Origin: an uncultured Pelagibacteraceae bacterium
GTDB taxonomy: Bacteria; Pseudomonadota; Alphaproteobacteria; Pelagibacterales; Pelagibacteraceae
DNA length: 52,627 nucleotides
Assembly: GCA_902611845.1 (NCBI GenBank)
Contig: CACMAX010000009.1
Span: 1-52,627 of the forward strand
Direction: 5' to 3'
Below, one piece after another: positions 18,045 through 25,949 of this stretch (its first letter is position 1; every line of letters begins with the position of its first letter). The notes beneath the pieces were generated by a model, which made no database searches, was not told the origin of the DNA, and saw only the letters and a program-made list of their open reading frames with translations. The position numbers and the translations under genes are program-made.

Positions 18045-18804
18045 AAATTCCAATATTTACGAAGGTAAAGTAATTCATAAAAGATTTAAGCCAAAATATC
18101 ACTTTTTTAAATACAACGTTTTCTCACTTTTTTTAGATCTTGATGAAATTAATTTGATACAAAAAAAAATTAAAATTTTTTCTAATAATAGTTTTAATAT
18201 TTTAAGTTTTTATGACAAAGATCACGGACCTAGAGATGGTAGTGATTTAAAAGCCTGGGTAATAGAAAATTTAAAATCAAACAACATTCAATTTGAAAAC
18301 ATAAAGGTAAAATTGCTTTGTTATCCTAGAATATTTGGTTACGTATTTAATCCATTAAGTATTTTTTTCGTTTATGATAATCATTCAAAAATTATAGCTA
18401 TATTGTATGAAGTTAAAAATACATTTGGTGAGCAACATACTTATATATTTAAAGTCAACGACGAAAAAATAATTACAAATAGCTGTGAGAAGAAGTTTTT
18501 CGTTTCACCATTTATTGAAATGAAAAGTAAATACAATTTTAGAATCCTCAAACCTGAAAAAATGTTATCCGTAATAATTGATCAAAGTGATAAGGGGGGA
18601 AAATTGTTATATGCTTCACAAGATGGGGTTGCAAAAGAAATTAACAATAAAAATATGCTAACATCTTATATTTCTCACCCTTTAATGACCTTTAAAGTTA
18701 TTGCCGCAATTCATTTTGAAGCATTAAAATTATGGTTAAAGGGAGTTAAGTTAGTTAAAAAAAACATAAAAATAAAAAATAATATTACGTTTGAAAAAAA
18801 ATGA
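18037..18804 (+). CDS. DUF1365 family protein
   Basis: A 255-residue protein with DUF1365 features: the N-terminal YEGKVIHKRFKPKYHFFKY block (about 8-26), DHGPRDGSDLKAW, the strongly conserved LLCYPRIFGYVFNPLSIFF segment (about 94-112) and TFGEQHTY. The biochemical function is not established. Its constant association with COG2907 and CFA-like genes suggests a role in handling the same lipid substrate. It overlaps both neighbours (8 and 4 nt). The last 30 residues are highly basic. Confidence 0.88.
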   Translation: MIKNSNIYEGKVIHKRFKPKYHFFKYNVFSLFLDLDEINLIQKKIKIFSNNSFNILSFYDKDHGPRDGSDLKAWVIENLKSNNIQFENIKVKLLCYPRIFGYVFNPLSIFFVYDNHSKIIAILYEVKNTFGEQHTYIFKVNDEKIITNSCEKKFFVSPFIEMKSKYNFRILKPEKMLSVIIDQSDKGGKLLYASQDGVAKEINNKNMLTSYISHPLMTFKVIAAIHFEALKLWLKGVKLVKKNIKIKNNITFEKK

Positions 18805-19982
18805 ATTTTAATCTTTTGTCAGATAAAATCGTATTTAATTCTCTAAAACTAATAAAGCATGGATTTCTTGAAATTCAAAATCATGACAGCAAAATATATA
18901 AGTTTGGTAACGAGAGTGAACAATTAAGAGCAAAGATTAAAATTAACAAACCTGGTTTAACACTTCAAATAATAAAATCGGGAAGTGTAGGACTTGCAGA
19001 AGCGTACATGCGAAATGAATTTGAAACAGATAATCTAACTAATCTAATAGAAATAACAGCTAAAAATATAAAAATTGTCTATAAATTTTCAGGTATTTTT
19101 GATTTATCAATGATTAATAAATTAAAGAGTATTTTCATAAAAAATAATAAGAGTAGAAGTAAGAAAAATATTTCAAAACATTATGATTTAGGAAATGATT
19201 TCTTTTCATTATGGTTGGATCCTTCACTTACTTATTCAAGTGCAATTTTTGAAAAACAAAAAGACGATTTATTTTCTGCTCAACTAAATAAATATAAAAA
19301 GCTTACAGAATTAATAAAGCCAAACGTAGGAAATAAAATTTTAGAAATTGGCTGTGGTTGGGGTGGCTTCGCTGAATATGTGGGTAAAAATTACGATGTA
19401 AAATTAGATTGTATAACAATTTCTAAAGAGCAATTTGAATTTTCAAAAAAAAGAATATTTGAAAAAGGATTGAATGAAAAAGTGAATATATTTTTGAAAG
19501 ATTATAGAGATGTAAAAGACAAATATGACTCTATCGCATCTATAGAAATGATAGAAGCGGTTGGGCAAAATTATTTAGTCAATTATTTTAAAAGTATTAA
19601 AAAAAATCTATCTGAGAATGGAAGGGCCGCGATACAAGCGATAACAATCGATGATAGTTTATTTGACAGATATAAAACCAAAGAAGACTTTATACAAAAA
19701 TACATATTTCCTGGAGGTTTTTTGCCATCAAAAAGAAAATTATATGATTTATCTAGTAGCAACGGTTTAGAAATTAAAAAATACGTGTCATATGGCTCTC
19801 ACTATTCCAATACTTTAAAAATATGGAGAGATGAATTCCTAAAAAAATGGGAAGAGATTTCAAAACATGGATTTGATAATAAATTTAAACGTATGTGGCA
19901 TTTTTATTTGTCATATTGTGAAGCTGGGTTTAAATCAAAGAATATAGATTTAATTCAATTTTCCATGCAAAATAAAATTTAA
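18801..19982 (+). CDS. CFA-synthase-like SAM methyltransferase acting on phospholipid acyl chains
   Basis: A 393-residue member of the Mycolic_AcCyclop/CFA family. SAM motif LEIGCGWGGFAEY, KYIFPGGFLPS and SHYSNTLKIW are present, as is the HYDLGNDFFSLWLD segment. Aligned by eye to E. coli Cfa, active-site Cys139 is replaced by Ser147 (TYSSAIF) and His266 by Gln279 (AIQAIT), while the Glu (MIEAVG, where Cfa has MFEHVG) and Tyr317 equivalents remain. The substituted residues hold bicarbonate in Cfa, so this enzyme may add a plain methyl or methylene to an acyl chain rather than form a cyclopropane. Adjacent FAD and DUF1365 genes fit furan- or branched-fatty-acid type pathways, where such methylases work with flavoproteins. 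Confidence 0.85.
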   Translation: MNFNLLSDKIVFNSLKLIKHGFLEIQNHDSKIYKFGNESEQLRAKIKINKPGLTLQIIKSGSVGLAEAYMRNEFETDNLTNLIEITAKNIKIVYKFSGIFDLSMINKLKSIFIKNNKSRSKKNISKHYDLGNDFFSLWLDPSLTYSSAIFEKQKDDLFSAQLNKYKKLTELIKPNVGNKILEIGCGWGGFAEYVGKNYDVKLDCITISKEQFEFSKKRIFEKGLNEKVNIFLKDYRDVKDKYDSIASIEMIEAVGQNYLVNYFKSIKKNLSENGRAAIQAITIDDSLFDRYKTKEDFIQKYIFPGGFLPSKRKLYDLSSSNGLEIKKYVSYGSHYSNTLKIWRDEFLKKWEEISKHGFDNKFKRMWHFYLSYCEAGFKSKNIDLIQFSMQNKI

Positions 19983-19983
19983 T

Positions 19984-20532
19984 ATGATTAACAAAAAATT
20001 TTTTAAAGTATTTTTATTGATAATTTTCACAGGATTAATTACAAGCTGTATAAATAATCAATCTATGAAACCAGAAGATTTTAAAGATCAAAAACCAAGA
20101 CTAATAATTGAAGAATATTTAAGCGGAAACGTCAAAGCTTGGGGTATACTACAAAATAGATCAGGTAAAGTTACAAGACAATTTTCAGCAGACCTAGACG
20201 GTAAGTGGGATGGCAAACAACTTATATTAGACGAAAAATTTATTTGGAATGATGGTGAAATACAAAATAGGCAATGGGTAATAGATAAAATTGATGAACA
20301 TAATTACGAGGGAACTGCAGGCGATGTAGTTGGTAAGGCTAAGGGGTACTCATATGGCCCAGCATTTAAATTTGAGTATGTTTTGTTAGTTCCTGTGAAA
20401 GGAAAAAATATCAAAATTACTTTTGATGATTGGATATTTATGCAAGACGAAAGAGTAGCTATCAACAGAGCTAAGATGACAAAATTTGGAATTAAAGTTG
20501 CAGAGTTGACTGTGATGTTTGTTAAAGATTAA
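19984..20532 (+). CDS. DUF3833 lipoprotein
   Basis: A 182-residue protein with a lipoprotein signal (hydrophobic core then LITSC, lipidated Cys22). The body has the DUF3833 pattern: FKDQKPRLIIEEYLSGNVKAWG, RQFSADLDGKWDG, LDEKFIWNDGEIQNR and GKAKGYSYGPAF. DUF3833 proteins have no proven function; their usual neighbours are CFA/COG2907/DUF1365 genes, as here, and a lipocalin-like role binding a modified lipid at the membrane is a reasonable guess. It is the last gene of the forward unit and ends 2 nt from a convergent SDR gene. Confidence 0.85.
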   Translation: MINKKFFKVFLLIIFTGLITSCINNQSMKPEDFKDQKPRLIIEEYLSGNVKAWGILQNRSGKVTRQFSADLDGKWDGKQLILDEKFIWNDGEIQNRQWVIDKIDEHNYEGTAGDVVGKAKGYSYGPAFKFEYVLLVPVKGKNIKITFDDWIFMQDERVAINRAKMTKFGIKVAELTVMFVKD

Positions 20533-20534
20533 TT

Positions 20535-21293
20535 TTATTTTTTTTGTAATTTAGTTAATTTCCGTATTAAATAAAAATATAATCGATCAGGTATTATTTT
20601 TAAAAATTTAAGGATCAAAGTTAATTCTTTTGGGTAGTGTATTTCAAAATTAGAACCATTAATAAGCCCATCATAAATTTTGTCTGCCGAGAATTCTGGA
20701 GTTTTTAGAAAAGGCATCTTAAAATCATTCTTATCAGTCATTGGTGTTTTGATAAAACCTGGAGAAACTAAACAAACCCTCACGCCATATCTTCCAAAAT
20801 CAAAATGTAAACTTTCAGCAAGATTACTTAAAGCAGCTTTGGATGGTCCATAGCCACTTGAGTTAGGTAAGCCTTTGTATCCTGCAATCGAAGATACAAT
20901 GGTAATAATACCTTTTCCTCTTTCTCGAAAATGAGTTTCAACTGCTTTTATACAATTTAATGTTCCAAAAAAATTTACTTTAAATACATTTTCAATTTGC
21001 TCTACATCAATTTCTTTTTCTTTTTTTGGATCCCAAGTTCCCGTAGAAAAAAAACAAATTTCGATGTCACCAAGTTCCTTTTTTATATTTTCAAAAACAG
21101 ACTTACACTTTTCCTTATCATTTACATCAAGTGGAAAAGATTTAATATTTTGATGCTTATCTTCGATTTCTTTTAATAAATTTTCTCTTCTTGCAGAAAT
21201 AGCAACTGTCCATCCATTATTAGCAAATTTTAACGCAAGTGCTTTGCCAATTCCTGTACTTCCGCCGGTGATCCAAATTACTTTTTTATTCAT
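20535..21293 (-). CDS. Short-chain dehydrogenase/reductase
   Basis: A 252-residue classical-like SDR with the cofactor motif GGSTGIGKALA (residues 8-18), the catalytic Ser in IVSSIAG, and YxxxK in YGPSKAAL. The C-terminal region has basic and hydrophobic segments that may touch the membrane (LTLILKFLKIIPDRLYFYLIRKL). Substrate unknown. SDRs with this kind of tail often sit beside CFA/COG2907 genes; here it is convergent with them and divergent from tspO with 24 nt between starts. Confidence 0.85.
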   Translation of the reverse strand: MNKKVIWITGGSTGIGKALALKFANNGWTVAISARRENLLKEIEDKHQNIKSFPLDVNDKEKCKSVFENIKKELGDIEICFFSTGTWDPKKEKEIDVEQIENVFKVNFFGTLNCIKAVETHFRERGKGIITIVSSIAGYKGLPNSSGYGPSKAALSNLAESLHFDFGRYGVRVCLVSPGFIKTPMTDKNDFKMPFLKTPEFSADKIYDGLINGSNFEIHYPKELTLILKFLKIIPDRLYFYLIRKLTKLQKK

Positions 21294-21305
21294 ATTTAAC
21301 TGCTG

Positions 21306-21311
21306 TATAGT
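21306..21311 (+). promoter_or_regulatory. Putative -10 box of tspO
   Basis: TATAGT at 21306-21311 lies 6 nt before the tspO ATG (21318), so transcription would start at or beside the start codon. The whole divergent spacer is 24 nt. No good -35 sequence is visible. Inference only. Confidence 0.35.
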
Positions 21312-21317
21312 ACTTAA

Positions 21318-21785
21318 ATGCTAAAAAATAAAATTTTATCTTTTATTCTCTTTGCAATTACTACGTTTTCAGCTTCATTTATTGGAGGTTTGGTTACTAT
21401 AAATTTTAAAGAACCTTGGTATTCAAATTTATCTAAACCTCAATACAATCCACCAGATTGGATATTTGGGCCAGTATGGACATTACTTTATTTATTTATG
21501 ACAATAGCCATATGGAATGCGTGGCATAAAAACACGAAAAATTTAAATATTGTATTTTTATATTTCATTCATCTTTTTTTTAATACAACTTGGAGTGTTG
21601 TTTTCTTTGGTTTCCATAATATTTCTTTAGCAATTTTAAATCTTGTTGTGTTAATTATATTTATTGTTTTATTGGTATTTAAATATAAGAATATAAGTCA
21701 ATTAAGCATGTATTTGATGATTCCATATTTGTTATGGTGTTGTTTTGCATTGCTTTTAAATATAAACATTTTTTTGATAAACTAA
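21318..21785 (+). CDS. tspO: TspO/MBR family protein (tryptophan-rich sensory protein)
   Basis: A 155-residue membrane protein with five hydrophobic helices and the TspO signatures EPWYSNLSKPQYNPPDWIFGP (about 32-52), WTLLY, NAWH and, in the fourth helix, an aromatic-rich stretch. TspO binds porphyrins and related molecules and is tied to oxidative and light stress in Rhodobacter. Its place near a CFA/COG2907/DUF3833 set, MsrA and other redox genes fits a photooxidative-stress theme. The next gene begins 1 nt after its stop. Confidence 0.92.
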   Translation: MLKNKILSFILFAITTFSASFIGGLVTINFKEPWYSNLSKPQYNPPDWIFGPVWTLLYLFMTIAIWNAWHKNTKNLNIVFLYFIHLFFNTTWSVVFFGFHNISLAILNLVVLIIFIVLLVFKYKNISQLSMYLMIPYLLWCCFALLLNINIFLIN

Positions 21786-21786
21786 T

Positions 21787-22890
21787 ATGGATGATGTTGT
21801 AATAGTAGGTGGTGGTATAATTGGAGCTGCAACTGCATACTTTATGTCCAAAGAAGGCAGAAAAGTAAAAGTCATTGAAAGGGATCCAACTTATAAAACT
21901 GCGTCATTCCCATTATCACTTGGTGGATTTAGACGACAGTTTTTTCAAAAAGAAAATATTCTTTTAGGAAAATTTGCAAGGGAATTTATATTTCAAATAC
22001 CAGAATTATTAAAAACTGAAAAAAATCCAAATCCAACAGCTAGCATGGTGCCTAATGGATACCTTCTAATGTTTGGACCAGATCATGCAGAAGAGCAATA
22101 CAGAGCTTTAGAAAATCATAAAGAATGTGAAGCGGGTACAAAAAATATTAAAGGTTCTGAATTGAAAAAATATTTTCCTTACATTAATGAGGAAGGAATT
22201 GAAACTGCAACATTTACTGATAACAAGAGCGAGGGATGGATTGATCCATTTTTATTTCATAGCGCATTAAAGCATAAAGCAATTGATCTTGGGGCAGAAT
22301 TCATTAAGGGAGAAGTTAAGAGCCTATCTGAAATTAATGCAAAGACAATTATTTCTGCAGCTGGGTGCTGGACTAAAGAACTACTTGAAGATATTCCTGT
22401 AGTACCTCAAAAACATACAGTCTTTAGAGTTAAATGTCCTAAACATATTCCAGAGATGCCATTATCCGGAGATCTAACAACAGGAGTATATTGGCGACCA
22501 GAAGGAAAAGAATATTTAGCAGGTTCTCCAATTTCAGTATTTGATGCAGAAGATCTTGAACCTGCATGGAATGATTTTGAAGAATTAGTTTGGCCTGCTC
22601 TTGCAAAAAGAATACCAGCATTTGAAGAACTAAAGTTAACAGGTGGATGGGCTGGATATTATGATTGTAACAAATTAGATAATAATGCTGTAGTTGGAAA
22701 ACATCCAAAATATGAAAATGTTTACATGGCCTCAGGATTTACCGGCAGAGGTTTAATGCAAGCACCAGGAATTGGTAGAGCTCTAACTGAATTAATAACT
22801 ACAGGCAATTATCAAACTATAGATATTAGTGTTTTTGCAGTCGAAAGAGTATTAAATAGCTCAGCAAGACCCGAGCCCTACGTCTTATAA
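21787..22890 (+). CDS. FAD-dependent oxidoreductase, DAO family
   Basis: A 367-residue flavoprotein of the D-amino-acid oxidase/sarcosine oxidase fold. The N-terminal GxGxxG motif is VGGGIIGAATAYF (residues 7-19) with ERD at the end of the second strand; FRRQFFQKENILL (about 48-60) matches the sarcosine oxidase beta/FOXRED1 type. The C-terminal GFTGRGLMQAPGIGRAL is the usual FAD-closing block. It probably oxidises an N-methyl or D/imino acid such as sarcosine, which would feed glycine to the GCV system, but the substrate is not proven. One-base gap after tspO; its end overlaps a small reverse gene by 6 nt. Confidence 0.83.
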   Translation: MDDVVIVGGGIIGAATAYFMSKEGRKVKVIERDPTYKTASFPLSLGGFRRQFFQKENILLGKFAREFIFQIPELLKTEKNPNPTASMVPNGYLLMFGPDHAEEQYRALENHKECEAGTKNIKGSELKKYFPYINEEGIETATFTDNKSEGWIDPFLFHSALKHKAIDLGAEFIKGEVKSLSEINAKTIISAAGCWTKELLEDIPVVPQKHTVFRVKCPKHIPEMPLSGDLTTGVYWRPEGKEYLAGSPISVFDAEDLEPAWNDFEELVWPALAKRIPAFEELKLTGGWAGYYDCNKLDNNAVVGKHPKYENVYMASGFTGRGLMQAPGIGRALTELITTGNYQTIDISVFAVERVLNSSARPEPYVL

Positions 22891-23055
22891 TTTTTTTACG
22901 TAAACTCCCATCATCCCATTAAAAAAAGATACAGCAAATATAAGAATTTGACCTTTTAGTGAGTAAAAATCAAATGATGGATAAAAACTGATAGCTATAC
23001 TCAAAAAAATATAGGTTAATAAAAAGGGTCTATAAAACTTCTTTAAAAATTTCAT
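22885..23055 (-). CDS. Small membrane protein of 56 residues (hypothetical)
   Basis: A reverse-strand frame of 57 codons with ATG at 23055-23053 and TAA at 22887-22885. It encodes two hydrophobic segments, about residues 10-25 (PFLLTYIFLSIAISFY) and 36-53 (QILIFAVSFFNGMMGVYV), with Lys-rich ends (MKFLKK at the start, VKKL at the end), so a small two-helix inner-membrane protein with both ends in the cytoplasm is predicted. It lies 11 nt after the MDR reductase stop on the same strand and fills an otherwise 176-nt spacer. No homologue is recognised. Confidence 0.6.
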   Translation of the reverse strand: MKFLKKFYRPFLLTYIFLSIAISFYPSFDFYSLKGQILIFAVSFFNGMMGVYVKKL

Positions 23056-23066
23056 AAAAATTCTAA

Positions 23067-24074
23067 TTAAATTTTTACAAGCATTTTTCCAATGTTTTTA
23101 CCTTCTAATAAATCAATGAATGATTTTGGCGTATTTTCTATACCTTCGTAAACAGTTTCTTTAAATTTAATTTTATCTTCTAATAACCATTTAGTCATAT
23201 CGGTTTCAAACTGTTCTCTATCATTTTCATGATCAAAAATTATAAAACCTTTAATAGTTAGTCTTTTTACAAGAACATGAGCCATATTTTTTAAACCAGA
23301 GCCAGGATTAGTTGCATTCATTTGGGATATCCTTCCACAAATTACAATCCTTCCAAAGTTCTTCATTTGAAAAATAGCTGACTCTAAGAAATCACCACCT
23401 ACATTATCAAAATATAAATCAAATCCTTCAGGACAAACTTCTTTAAGATGCAAAACAAGATTTTCAATTTTTTTATAGTTAAACGCATGATCAATTTTTA
23501 AATCATTTTTTAACCATTTAACTTTTTCATCTGATCCTGTACTTGCAATTACTTTACAACCCATATTTTTTGCAATTTGACAAACAGTAGATCCAACACT
23601 ACCTCCAGCTGAAGAAACAAGGATTGTTTGACCTGGTTTTAATTCACCATGTTTAAAAAGTCCTATATAAGCTGTATGACCTGTCATTCCAAGTGAACCT
23701 AGATATGTTTGTATAGGAATATTCATTGGCTCAATTTTTTTTAGATCATTGGAATTACAAACAAAGTAATCTCTCATTCCAAAATTACTAAAAACAATAT
23801 CTCCTTCTTTAAAATTTTTGTCTTTAGATTCTTTAACTATTCCTAACGCATAACCTTCCATCTCTTCACCAATATTAAAAGGTGGTTTATAGTTTTTTCT
23901 TTCAGTCATCCTTGCCCTCATATAAGGATCAACTGAAATCCATAAATTTAAAACCAATATATTGTTCTTGGCATCTAAAGATATCTCTTTTGTTTTTATT
24001 TCAAAGTCAGTTTCTTTTGGCAAACCTGTAGGGATATAGTTTTTTAAAGCTACGAATTTGCTTGTTACAGGCAT
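23067..24074 (-). CDS. NADP-dependent MDR oxidoreductase (zinc-free, COG2130)
   Basis: A 335-residue medium-chain reductase/dehydrogenase like curcumin reductase and leukotriene B4 dehydrogenase. It has the N-terminal WISVDPYMRARM block, LGSLGMTGHTAY and the nucleotide motif SSAGGSVGSTVCQIAK (about 152-167), and lacks the zinc-ligand Cys cluster. It probably reduces the C=C bond of enones or 2-alkenals from lipid peroxidation, in line with the redox genes around it. It starts 3 nt after the msrA stop. Confidence 0.88.
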   Translation of the reverse strand: MPVTSKFVALKNYIPTGLPKETDFEIKTKEISLDAKNNILVLNLWISVDPYMRARMTERKNYKPPFNIGEEMEGYALGIVKESKDKNFKEGDIVFSNFGMRDYFVCNSNDLKKIEPMNIPIQTYLGSLGMTGHTAYIGLFKHGELKPGQTILVSSAGGSVGSTVCQIAKNMGCKVIASTGSDEKVKWLKNDLKIDHAFNYKKIENLVLHLKEVCPEGFDLYFDNVGGDFLESAIFQMKNFGRIVICGRISQMNATNPGSGLKNMAHVLVKRLTIKGFIIFDHENDREQFETDMTKWLLEDKIKFKETVYEGIENTPKSFIDLLEGKNIGKMLVKI

Positions 24075-24077
24075 TAA

Positions 24078-24650
24078 TTATGATCCCCAAATAATATCAA
24101 GTATTCTCTCTCTTTTGCATGCTTTCTTATATTTTAAATAATTTTCTAAATATACTTGATAGTAATCTTGATGTTTATCCTCTGCTTTGTAAAAAATCTC
24201 AAATTCTTTAACATATGTGACTACCTTCTTTTTAAATTTCTTTTCTAATCTTTTTATATCTTTCTCAATTAAATCTTTCTGATAATCGTTTTCATAAAAT
24301 GCTACAGATCTGTAGCTGTATCCTTTATCGCAAAACTGGCCATAAGCATCAAATGGATCAATATTAAGCCAGAAGTTTTTTAAGAGTTCTTTATAGGATA
24401 TTTTCTCTTTGTCATAAATTATTTCAACAACCTCAAAATGACCAGTATCTCCATAGGTGACTTCTCTATATGTTGGATTTGCAGTGATCCCTCCTGAGTA
24501 ACCTGATATAACTTCTTCTACACCTTCCAACATTTCAAAAGATTCTTCCATGCACCAGAAGCAACCTCCTGCAAAATACGCTTTATCTTTTGAATGAGAG
24601 AATGATGTCGATACAAGAAATAATAGTAAAAAGTAGTAAAATAACCTCAT
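24078..24650 (-). CDS. msrA: Peptide-methionine (S)-S-oxide reductase, exported
   Basis: Reduces the S-form of methionine sulfoxide in proteins. The catalytic Cys30 is in AGGCFWCMEE; GYSGG, GDTGHFEVVEI and the C-terminal HQDYYQVYL block are typical. The 190-residue protein has an N-terminal hydrophobic segment (residues 4-18, ending in STSFSHS) that looks like a signal peptide, so it would act in the periplasm. An msrB with an export signal occurs at 32354-32812, suggesting a complete periplasmic repair pair. Confidence 0.94.
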   Translation of the reverse strand: MRLFYYFLLLFLVSTSFSHSKDKAYFAGGCFWCMEESFEMLEGVEEVISGYSGGITANPTYREVTYGDTGHFEVVEIIYDKEKISYKELLKNFWLNIDPFDAYGQFCDKGYSYRSVAFYENDYQKDLIEKDIKRLEKKFKKKVVTYVKEFEIFYKAEDKHQDYYQVYLENYLKYKKACKRERILDIIWGS

Positions 24651-24687
24651 ATCTAAAATATATAATAATGAGGGTTTAAATCTATGG

Positions 24688-24728
24688 TATTAAAGGTAGC
24701 TACTTATTTAAATAGCATACCTTTAATA
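24688..24728 (-). terminator. Long hairpin after formate dehydrogenase gene
   Basis: The 86-nt spacer between fdh and msrA holds a perfect 11-bp inverted repeat, TATTAAAGGTA (24688-24698) and TACCTTTAATA (24718-24728), extended by 4 bp (GCTA/TAGC) after one bulged A, around a 10-nt loop. Position just after the fdh stop suggests a 3' end or processing signal. The U tract is poor, so classical Rho-independent termination is uncertain. Confidence 0.55.
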
Positions 24729-24736
24729 AATCTATT

Positions 24737-25936
24737 TTATTTTTTTTGATATTTAGCAGCTTCTTCTGATCCACTAGTTGCAGACCCTTTACTGTAAGAA
24801 TGCGCACCCATTCCTGCTAATTGGCCATCTTTTACGATCAAATATTGATTTCTAATTTCTTTTCCTTCAAAGAAACATTCCAATATTTCTCTAACACCAT
24901 CTGCATATCTTGCTTGAGCAGATAAAGATGTACCAGAAGTGTGAGGTGTCATTCCATGATTTGGCATTGTTCTCCATACATGGTCGTTTGGAGCAGGCTG
25001 TGGAAACCATACATCACCTGCGTAACCACTTAGCTGTCCACTTTTTAGGGCTTTAGCTATTGCATCTCGATTACAAATTTTACCTCTTGCAGTGTTAACT
25101 ATGTATGCTCCTTTTTTCATTTTACTTATCATTTCATCATCAAACAAATTTTCAGTTTCAGGATGAAGTGGGCAATTAATTGTAACAACGTCGCAAACTT
25201 TTACCATAGACTCCACTGATTCATGAAAAGTTAAGTTTAGTTCTTTTTCAACACTGTCAGGTAATTTATGTCTGTCAAAATAGTGCAAATGAACATCAAA
25301 TGGTTTCATTTTTCTAAGTGCATCTAATCCGATCCTTCCAGCAGCAACGGTTCCTATATGCATTCCTTCAACGTCATAACTTCTTTGAACAGCATCTGCA
25401 ATATTCCATCCACCTTCATTAACTATTCTATGTTGATTGTGATAATCTCTAACCATTGAAACAATCATCATTACTATGTGTTCAGCAACTGATCTAGAAT
25501 TACAGAAAGTTACTTCAACAACATCAATTTTATTATCCATTGCTGCTTGTAAATCAACGTGATCAGAACCTATTCCTGCTGTTATTGCCATCTTAAGGTT
25601 TTTAGCTTTAGCGATTCTTTCTTTAGTTAAATAATAAGGAAAAAATGGTTGAGAGATAACAATGTCAGCATCAACAATATGTTTATCCGCTTCGCATCCA
25701 TCTCCATCTTTACTGTTAGTAACAACCAATTCGTGTCCATTACTCTCTAAAAACTTTCTCAAACCAAGTTCACCTGAAACACAACCAAGTAATTGACCTG
25801 GTGTAAAATCTCTTCCTTTAGGCGATGGCAATGTCATTCCATCTGGATATTTCTCTAATTTTGGTAAATCCGACAGAGGATAAGATTTAGGCATTCCTCC
25901 TTTTGGATCATCATACAATACACAAAGTACTTTCAT
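24737..25936 (-). CDS. fdh: NAD-dependent formate dehydrogenase
   Basis: Oxidises formate to CO2 with NAD. The 399-residue protein is the metal-free D-2-hydroxyacid-dehydrogenase type known from Pseudomonas sp. 101. Hallmarks are the N-terminal SPKGRDFTPGQLLGC region, the Asn in VTFCNSRSVAEH, the Arg in NTARGKICNRD, and the Gln and His of PQPAPNDHVWR and TPHTSGTSLSAQARYADG. In SAR11 the oxidation of one-carbon compounds supplies energy, and this fits with the glycine cleavage genes in the same window. A clear ribosome binding site and repeated ACTAGC boxes precede it. Confidence 0.95.
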   Translation of the reverse strand: MKVLCVLYDDPKGGMPKSYPLSDLPKLEKYPDGMTLPSPKGRDFTPGQLLGCVSGELGLRKFLESNGHELVVTNSKDGDGCEADKHIVDADIVISQPFFPYYLTKERIAKAKNLKMAITAGIGSDHVDLQAAMDNKIDVVEVTFCNSRSVAEHIVMMIVSMVRDYHNQHRIVNEGGWNIADAVQRSYDVEGMHIGTVAAGRIGLDALRKMKPFDVHLHYFDRHKLPDSVEKELNLTFHESVESMVKVCDVVTINCPLHPETENLFDDEMISKMKKGAYIVNTARGKICNRDAIAKALKSGQLSGYAGDVWFPQPAPNDHVWRTMPNHGMTPHTSGTSLSAQARYADGVREILECFFEGKEIRNQYLIVKDGQLAGMGAHSYSKGSATSGSEEAAKYQKK

Positions 25937-25940
25937 TTTT

Positions 25941-25946
25941 ACTCCT
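25941..25946 (-). promoter_or_regulatory. Shine-Dalgarno site of fdh
   Basis: AGGAGT on the minus strand sits four bases before the ATG at 25936 and supports this start for formate dehydrogenase, whose family N-terminus (MKVLCVLYDDP) is also as expected. Confidence 0.75.
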
Positions 25947-25949
25947 ATT

